From contig NZ_CP165782.1 of NCBI RefSeq assembly GCF_000513895.2, positions 1,736,001 to 1,800,000 of the forward strand: a stretch of 64,000 nucleotides of DNA, written 5' to 3'. The position numbers and the translations under genes are program-made. The DNA is from Ensifer sp. WSM1721 (lineage in GTDB: Bacteria > Pseudomonadota > Alphaproteobacteria > Rhizobiales > Rhizobiaceae). The notes beneath the pieces were generated by a model, which ran no database searches, was not told where the DNA came from, and was given only the letters and a program-made list of their open reading frames with translations. Positions 57,317-64,000 of the stretch are shown here, in pieces. Position 1 is the stretch's first letter. Every line of letters begins with the position of its first letter.

Positions 57317-58351
57317 TCAGCGCTCGGCCGACCTGGCCCAGAGATTGATATCGGCCTCGCGCGCGTAAAGATCGATCTCGGCCAGTTCCTCGGCCGTGAA
57401 AGCGTCGTTCTCCAGCGCCTTGACGCAGTCGATAATCTGCTCGGAGCGGCTGGCGCCGATCAGCGCGGAGGTGATACGCCCGCCGCGCAGCACCCAGGCA
57501 AGCGCCATCTGCGCAAGCGTCTGACTGCGCCGTTCCGCGACGCCGTTCAACTTGCGGATGTTTTCGATGATCTCCGGGCGAATGAAGTCCTTCTTGAGGA
57601 AGTGGTTCAACGCGGCCCGGCTGTCCTGAGGGATGCCGCCAAGATACTTCCCCGTCAGCATGCCTTGCGCGAGCGGCGAGAAGACGATCGAGCCGATACC
57701 GAGATCATCGAGCGTGTCGACGAGACCATCGTCCTCGATCCAGCGGTTGAGCATGGAATAGCTCGGCTGATGGATGAGGCAAGGCGTGCCGAGATCCTTG
57801 AGGATGGCCGCCGCCTCGCGGGTACGCTGCGAATTGTACGAGGATATCCCGACATAAAGTGCGCGGCCCGAGCGCACGATGTGGTCAAGCGCGCCGCAGG
57901 TCTCCTCGAGCGGCGTGTCCGGATCGAAGCGGTGGGAATAGAAGATATCGACATAGTCGAGCCCCATGCGCTTCAGGCTCTGGTCGCAGGACGCGATGAG
58001 GTATTTGCGGCTGCCCCATTCGCCATAAGGGCCAGGCCACATGTCATAGCCGGCTTTCGACGAGATGATCAGCTCGTCGCGCAGGCCTGCAAAGTCCGTG
58101 CGTAGGATCTCGCCGAAGGCGATTTCCGCCGAACCGGGCGGCGGACCATAATTATTGGCGAGATCGAAGTGAGTGATGCCGAGGTCGAAGGCCGTGCGGC
58201 ACATGGCCACCTTACGCTCATGCGGCGTATCGCCTCCGAAATTGTGCCAGAGCCCGAGCGAGATCGCCGGCAGCTTCAAACCGCTCCTGCCGCAGCGGTT
58301 GTATTTCATTTTCTCGTATCGGTTTTCCGCCGGTTGCCAGGCCATGCTCAT
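57317..58351 (-). CDS. L-glyceraldehyde 3-phosphate reductase-like aldo/keto reductase
   Basis: A 344-residue NADPH-dependent aldo/keto reductase of the YghZ/GpR (beta-subunit-like) class. It starts MSMAWQPAENRYEKMKYNRC at ATG 58351. Catalytic D and Y appear in FDLANNYGPP, H in YSHRFDPDTP. It detoxifies aldehydes such as methylglyoxal or L-GAP. A GC-rich repeat lies just upstream. Confidence 0.9.
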   Translation of the reverse strand: MSMAWQPAENRYEKMKYNRCGRSGLKLPAISLGLWHNFGGDTPHERKVAMCRTAFDLGITHFDLANNYGPPPGSAEIAFGEILRTDFAGLRDELIISSKAGYDMWPGPYGEWGSRKYLIASCDQSLKRMGLDYVDIFYSHRFDPDTPLEETCGALDHIVRSGRALYVGISSYNSQRTREAAAILKDLGTPCLIHQPSYSMLNRWIEDDGLVDTLDDLGIGSIVFSPLAQGMLTGKYLGGIPQDSRAALNHFLKKDFIRPEIIENIRKLNGVAERRSQTLAQMALAWVLRGGRITSALIGASRSEQIIDCVKALENDAFTAEELAEIDLYAREADINLWARSAER

Positions 58352-58395
58352 GTTCCTCGTTTCGGATGAGTGCTTGAATATCCCACCCACGAATA

Positions 58396-58431
58396 CCCCT
58401 CCCCAACCCCTCCCCACAAGGGGGAGGGGCT
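58396..58431 (+). repeat. Intergenic repeat, left copy of an inverted pair
   Basis: CCCCTCCCCAACCCCTCCCC then ACAAGGGGGAGGGGCT. The reverse complement recurs at 58518-58553. Same general class as the pair at 13868/14016. Confidence 0.65.
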
Positions 58432-58517
58432 TGGTGCCCGCGGCACTCGCCTGCAAAACTTCAGCCTTTGCGTGTGTTGATCCCGTTGAGACGGAAGCGG
58501 AACAGTGCGGCAAGGTA

Positions 58518-58553
58518 AGTCCCTCCCCCTTGTGGGGAGGGGTTGGGGAGGGA
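58518..58553 (-). repeat. Intergenic repeat, right copy of an inverted pair
   Basis: AGTCCCTCCCCCTTGTGGGG then AGGGGTTGGGGAGGGA, the inverted partner of 58396-58431; about 86 bases lie between them. The pair sits between two leftward genes. Confidence 0.65.
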
Positions 58554-58564
58554 TTGTTCCACCC

Positions 58565-59698
<1,134 letters not shown>

Positions 59699-59713
59699 GG
59701 AAATATCCGTCAC

Positions 59714-60475
59714 TCAGTAGGATTGGATGGAAGCCAGAGAGCGCTTGGCGAAACGCCGGAAATCGCTCGGATTGTCATGCTCGGCGATGAAATATTTCGC
59801 CGAAGTCGTGGAAAGCGCGCCGATAAGCCGCTTCCAGTCGAGCGTTCCCTCACCCACATCGGCCCAGCCGTCCTCGTCGGTCTTTTCGCCCTTGGCCGCG
59901 ATGTCCTTGACGTGGACGGCGGTGATGCGGTCCGCATATTTCGAGATCCAGGCGAAGGGATCGGCGCCGCCGCGAACGATCCAGGCGATGTCGGCCTCCC
60001 AGGAAAGATCCGGGCCGCCGGCGAAGATATGGTCGAGCGGCACCGAGCCGTCGGCGAGCGCATGGAACTCGAAATCATGATTGTGCCAGCCGAAGTCGAG
60101 CCCGGCGTCGCGGAACGGCTTGCCCGCCGCCTGCAACCGCGCGCCAAAGGCCCGCCAGCCGACTGCGTCGTTCGGGCGCTCGTCGGGCATCAGGTAAGGG
60201 CAGTAGATGGCGCGAATGCCGAGCGCGTTGGCGATCTGCAGCACACGCACCGGATCTTTTTCCAGCATGTCGAGGCCAAAATGGGCGGTCGGCATGGCTA
60301 GGCCATTGCGATCGAGTCCCGCCTTGAACTCGGCGATCTCCGCATCTGTAAGCGCCGCATAGAGCGCGCCGTATCCCTCGACCTGCGTGTAACCAGCAGA
60401 ACCGAGGGCGGAGAGCACCTCGGCGAGCGGCGGGAAGTTGCGGGCGCTGTAAAGCTGGAAGCTGACGTCTTTCAT
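59714..60475 (-). CDS. Sugar phosphate isomerase/epimerase family protein
   Basis: A 253-residue TIM-barrel protein (MKDVSFQLYSARNFPPLAEV start). Metal-type residues in GWHNHDFEF (H, H, E), WEADIAW (D), HVKDI (H) and IAEHD (E). ATG 60475 follows AGGAGAA. Paired with the dehydrogenase downstream, as often found for keto-sugar metabolism. Confidence 0.87.
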   Translation of the reverse strand: MKDVSFQLYSARNFPPLAEVLSALGSAGYTQVEGYGALYAALTDAEIAEFKAGLDRNGLAMPTAHFGLDMLEKDPVRVLQIANALGIRAIYCPYLMPDERPNDAVGWRAFGARLQAAGKPFRDAGLDFGWHNHDFEFHALADGSVPLDHIFAGGPDLSWEADIAWIVRGGADPFAWISKYADRITAVHVKDIAAKGEKTDEDGWADVGEGTLDWKRLIGALSTTSAKYFIAEHDNPSDFRRFAKRSLASIQSY

Positions 60476-60604
60476 CGAAATTCTCCTCGTGGAATTCGTG
60501 GGAACAGACTGGAAGGGCGGAAGCGGTTGTCCCGCCACTCATTCACTGGATGGGATTGGCTGGTGGGGAGCCGCGCACTTGAACAGGAGGGCTTGTCATA
60601 TCGC

Positions 60605-63085
60605 TCAGCCCCTTCCCTGACAGGATTCGAGATCGTAGACGCTGAGGCGCGGCGTGGCGTCTCCCTCAAAAGGCGCCTTCGGGGTGAAGCGAACGGTCTT
60701 CTTCTCGCCCAGGGTCAGATCGAAGGCGTTGTCGGAATAGCGCCCCTCTATGTCGGCCTCGATCATCACATGCAGCGCCAGACCGGTGCTGCTTACGGTG
60801 ACGTCAAAGGAACCGTCTGGTCGGGGCGCCGCCTCGATGCCCAGGCCCGACGGCGAAAGGTCGAGCGCCTTATAGGTTCCGTGAACATAATGTCCCTCGC
60901 CGCGCATTCCGTTGGAGGCCTCGAAGGACCAGAAGAGAAGCGCTTGCGCGGGGATGTCCGTTGCGGCGATCGTGACGAGCGTCGCTGCCCGATCCGGTGA
61001 GCACGAGCCCGCCGCGGCGAACAGCGGCTGCCGTCCGCCGTCGAGCGAGACGAGGAAAGTCTGCAGTTCCACGGTCACCGGCCCGGCCGTATCGTTCACC
61101 ATCGAGAAGGCAATGTCCCGTCCGTCGGCGGACGGAATGGCCGCTACGGCGACCGGCTGGAAGAAGCGGCGCGCCATGTAATGCATGGCCTTCCAATGGC
61201 CGCCATAATCGAGGCTCGACCAGGATGCGACCGGCCAGGTGTCGTTGAGCTGCCAGTAGAGCGTGCCCATGCAATGGGGTTTCAGCGACCGCCAGTAATC
61301 GACGGCGGTACGGATCGCGAGGCCCTGCTGGATTTGGCTCAGATAGACGAAGCTCGGAAAGTCCTTGGGGAAGCGGAAGTAGCGGAACATCGTGCCGGCG
61401 ATCCGCTCGTTGCCGCCGGCATTCTTCTGATGTGCCTCCATCACCGGCGAGGCGATGTTGAGATCCCGCGCTTCGGCGAACTGCCTGATGACCGGCATAG
61501 AGGTATAGGACTGGAAGCCGAATTCCGAGCAGAAGCGCGGCCGTACGGTGCGGTAATTGTCGAAGGACTTGTTCTCGTGCCAGACGGACCAGTAGTGCAT
61601 GTCGCCGGCGCCGTCCGCATGCCAGGCATCCCCGAAATCGAGATGGCCGACCGACGGGCTGGATGGCCACCAGACCGCTTCCGGGCAGGCCGCCTTCATC
61701 GCCGCCTCCACCGTTCGGTTCAAACGGTCATAGGAGACGAGATAGCGGTCGCGGTCCTTGCGGCTTTCCTCGAACCAGTTGAGCGCACCGACGAGCTCGT
61801 TGTCCCCGCACCAGAGCGCGATCGACGGATGGGAGGAGAGCCGCTTGACCTGATAATCCACTTCCGCCCGGACATTCTCCAGGAAGTCCGGCGTCGAGGG
61901 ATAGAGATTGCAGGCGAACATGAAGTCCTGCCAGACAAGCAGGCCGAGCCGGTCGCAAAGATCGTAGAACCAGTCCGGCTCGTAGAACCCGCCGCCCCAG
62001 ACGCGGATCATGTTCATATTGGCATCGACCGCCGAACGAAGCAGATCCTCGACGGCCTCCGGCGTGACGCGCGACATTAGGGCGTCCGCCGGTATCCAGT
62101 TCGCTCCACGGCAGAAGATCTCGCGCCCGTTGACCCGGAAAGCGAAACGGCTGCCCGCCTCGTCCTTGTCGGTGACGAGTTCGATCGTGCGGAAGCCGAT
62201 CTGGCGCGTGACGCTCTCCTCGGGCGTCTCCACAGTGAGGATCGAGAGCGCCTGCTCACCACTGCCGGCCGGCCACCAGCGCCTGGGCTCCGGCACGGTG
62301 AAGACGTGGATGACGCGCGTTTCGCCGGCGCCGACCGCGCAATCCAATCGCTCCCGCACGCCGTCGAGTTCGAAATGAATGGGGATGATGCCAGGATCGC
62401 GGGCAAAGAGCGTGACGGTGACCTGAAGATCGACCGAGCCGTCTTCCAACCAGACCTGACGTGTCGCGACGTGCTCGATGCGCGCCGTCTCCAATCGGCA
62501 GAGCGCGAGCGAGCCGTAGACGCCGAGGGGCGCGATGGCGATGTTCCAGTCCCAGCCGAAATGGCATTGCGGCTTGCGCAGCATGTTGCCATTGGCAATC
62601 GGCGAATTGCCCTCGTGATAAGGCACGTAGAAGGGTTGCGCCGCCTGTCGCCGCGCCCCTTCGGCGATCGCCGAATGAAGCACGATGCGGATGCGGTTCT
62701 CCCCTGCGACAAGTGCCTCCGATACATCCGGACGATGACGGCGGAAGCAATTGTCGGCCTTAAGCACCAGCCGGTCATTAACGAAGACGGAAGCGATCGT
62801 ATCGATGCTCTCGAAATCGAGGTACCAATGCCCTTCCAGATCGCCTCGATCGATGGCGACGGTGCGCTCGAGCACCCATTCCTTGTGCGCCACCCATTGG
62901 ACCTCCGCCTCGTTCCTCCCGTGATAGGGATCGGCAATGATGCCGGCCCGCTGAAGCGCGCTGTGTACATCGCCCGGCAGCGCGATGGTCGAGGCGTGGC
63001 TGTTGTCGGCCGAGGCGAGCAGCCAGTCGCCGGAAAGATCGATGCGGATGGCGTCGCTGTTCAAGGTTTCGGCAGGCATTTCCAT
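60605..63085 (-). CDS. GH2 beta-mannosidase
   Basis: An 826-residue glycoside hydrolase family 2 protein. Start at ATG 63085 (MEMPAETLNSDAIRIDLSG). The catalytic acid/base Glu is in ALWCGDNELVG near residue 428, the nucleophile Glu in FCSEFGFQSY near residue 518. GNMLRKPQCHFGWDWNIA is a clear beta-mannosidase motif. No signal peptide, so it works on imported manno-oligosaccharides. It lies between the ABC ATPase gene and the isomerase gene. Confidence 0.93.
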   Translation of the reverse strand: MEMPAETLNSDAIRIDLSGDWLLASADNSHASTIALPGDVHSALQRAGIIADPYHGRNEAEVQWVAHKEWVLERTVAIDRGDLEGHWYLDFESIDTIASVFVNDRLVLKADNCFRRHRPDVSEALVAGENRIRIVLHSAIAEGARRQAAQPFYVPYHEGNSPIANGNMLRKPQCHFGWDWNIAIAPLGVYGSLALCRLETARIEHVATRQVWLEDGSVDLQVTVTLFARDPGIIPIHFELDGVRERLDCAVGAGETRVIHVFTVPEPRRWWPAGSGEQALSILTVETPEESVTRQIGFRTIELVTDKDEAGSRFAFRVNGREIFCRGANWIPADALMSRVTPEAVEDLLRSAVDANMNMIRVWGGGFYEPDWFYDLCDRLGLLVWQDFMFACNLYPSTPDFLENVRAEVDYQVKRLSSHPSIALWCGDNELVGALNWFEESRKDRDRYLVSYDRLNRTVEAAMKAACPEAVWWPSSPSVGHLDFGDAWHADGAGDMHYWSVWHENKSFDNYRTVRPRFCSEFGFQSYTSMPVIRQFAEARDLNIASPVMEAHQKNAGGNERIAGTMFRYFRFPKDFPSFVYLSQIQQGLAIRTAVDYWRSLKPHCMGTLYWQLNDTWPVASWSSLDYGGHWKAMHYMARRFFQPVAVAAIPSADGRDIAFSMVNDTAGPVTVELQTFLVSLDGGRQPLFAAAGSCSPDRAATLVTIAATDIPAQALLFWSFEASNGMRGEGHYVHGTYKALDLSPSGLGIEAAPRPDGSFDVTVSSTGLALHVMIEADIEGRYSDNAFDLTLGEKKTVRFTPKAPFEGDATPRLSVYDLESCQGRG

Positions 63086-63169
63086 AGTCCGATCACACCC
63101 CGGCGTCCCCGCCGGCACTATTTCATCGATGCGAACCGCAACCTCGCCCCGGCTCGCGCTTCGCAATCG

Positions 63170-64000
63170 TCAAAGACGCTTTTCGCTGGCGGCGTCGAAG
63201 ATCGAAGCGACACCCATGTCGAAGGAGAGGCGCACGGTGCTGCCCGGCGGATAGCGGCGCTGCCCGGCGAGCCGCACTGACATCGACTGGCCGGCGAGCG
63301 TCAGCCAGAGCAAGTTATCGGCGCCCATCGGCTCTTCGATGTCCACCATCGCCTGGTGGGCGTCACCTGCCCCGGGCTCGTCGACCTTCACGTGCTCCGG
63401 CCGCACGCCGAGCACCACCTTCTGTCCCCGCTGGAGCTTCGTGCGCGCGGGATAGGCGCTGACGTCGAAGGCGACGCCATCGACGCGGACGAAGTTGCGC
63501 CCTTCCCTCGCCTCCACCTCGCCGCGGAAGAAGTTCATCGATGGCGAACCGATGAAGCCGGCGACGAAGAGGTTCTCCGGCGCGTTGTAGATCGTCATCG
63601 GATCGCCAAGCTGCTGGATGACGCCGCTCTTCATCACCGCAATGCGATCGGCGAGCGTCAGCGCCTCGATCTGGTCGTGGGTGACATAGATCATCGTATT
63701 CTTCAGCGACTGGTGCAGCCGTTTGATCTCGACGCGCAGTTCCGAGCGCAACTTGGCATCGAGGTTCGACAGCGGCTCGTCGAACAGGAAGACATCGACG
63801 TCGCGCACCAGCGCGCGGCCGATCGCCACGCGCTGGCGCTGCCCACCGGAGAGCTCCGACGGCTTGCGCTTGAGGAGCGGCTCGATCTGCAGGATTTCCG
63901 CAGCACGCTTGACCCGCTTGTCGATTTCCGCCTGCGGCACCTTGGCGACCTGCAAACCGAAGGAGAGGTTTTTCTCGACCGTCATCTGCGGATAGAGCGC
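63170..64000 (-). CDS. Sugar ABC transporter ATPase (MalK/UgpC type), 5' end outside window
   Basis: At least 276 residues are seen; the start and Walker A lie beyond base 64000. Visible parts: Q-loop region LYPQMTVEKNLSFGL, signature LSGGQRQRVAIGRALVRD, Walker B VFLFDEPLSNLDAKLR, H-loop YVTHDQIEALTLADR, then a C-terminal TOBE/OB domain (VRPEHVKV). It energises a carbohydrate importer, probably for the mannoside cleaved by the adjacent enzyme; permease genes would lie outside the window. Confidence 0.92.
   Translation of the reverse strand, partial: ALYPQMTVEKNLSFGLQVAKVPQAEIDKRVKRAAEILQIEPLLKRKPSELSGGQRQRVAIGRALVRDVDVFLFDEPLSNLDAKLRSELRVEIKRLHQSLKNTMIYVTHDQIEALTLADRIAVMKSGVIQQLGDPMTIYNAPENLFVAGFIGSPSMNFFRGEVEAREGRNFVRVDGVAFDVSAYPARTKLQRGQKVVLGVRPEHVKVDEPGAGDAHQAMVDIEEPMGADNLLWLTLAGQSMSVRLAGQRRYPPGSTVRLSFDMGVASIFDAASEKRL

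Overview
The window is a high-GC alphaproteobacterial accessory region, most like a Sinorhizobium/Ensifer (Rhizobiaceae) secondary replicon. The evidence is red-type (form IC) RuBisCO with CbbX, a XoxF quinoprotein cluster, a glutathione-dependent formaldehyde pathway, DUF982 and other small rhizobial proteins, sigma-EcfG (RpoE2) type promoters, rhizobial intergenic palindromes and many ABC/TRAP uptake systems. The genus is inferred from gene order and was not tested by alignment. I saw no rRNA, tRNA, CRISPR, insertion sequence or prophage.

Layout. (1) 1-3083, minus strand: pqqABCDE, with pqqE cut by the window edge. (2) 3581-13838: cbbR divergent from the Calvin-cycle operon cbbF-P-T-A-L-S-X-E plus a thioredoxin-fold protein. 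(3) 14175-29383: a methanol/formaldehyde block, almost all on the minus strand. It holds gfa, an ABC-2 type transporter, a nitrate/taurine-type ABC transporter, a cupredoxin-like exported protein, a beta-propeller protein, a periplasmic binding protein, xoxJ-xoxG-xoxF, a cytochrome c, fghA, flhA and three exported proteins of unknown function. (4) 29484-33626: a FIST sensor, a hybrid histidine kinase and a LuxR-type response regulator. (5) 34326-43729: a LacI-controlled sugar or polyol locus with an ABC importer, two Gfo/Idh/MocA dehydrogenases and two TIM-barrel isomerases (IolG- and IolH-like). (6) 43820-45859: small genes, including a truncated RpiR regulator, a 24-residue membrane peptide behind a perfect EcfG promoter, and a DUF982 protein. 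(7) 46050-51327: a fumarylacetoacetate-hydrolase family enzyme, a gamma-carbonic anhydrase, the zinc locus zur-znuB-znuC with divergent znuA, and an RcnB-like protein. (8) 51489-64000: a GH43 beta-xylosidase, a TRAP transporter whose binding-protein gene faces its membrane genes, a glyceraldehyde-3-phosphate reductase-like enzyme, a dehydrogenase/isomerase pair, a GH2 beta-mannosidase and the 3' part of a sugar ABC ATPase.

How the genes work together. PQQ made by region 1 is the cofactor of XoxF, which should oxidise methanol in the periplasm and pass electrons to cytochrome c. Formaldehyde would be trapped as S-hydroxymethylglutathione (Gfa), oxidised by FlhA and hydrolysed by FghA to formate. 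CO2 from formate would be fixed by the cbb operon. The adjoining FIST/kinase/regulator set is the best candidate for control of this block. The other half of the window is a set of carbohydrate scavenging loci (polyol, xyloside, mannoside, organic acid) and zinc homeostasis, as expected for a plant-associated soil bacterium.
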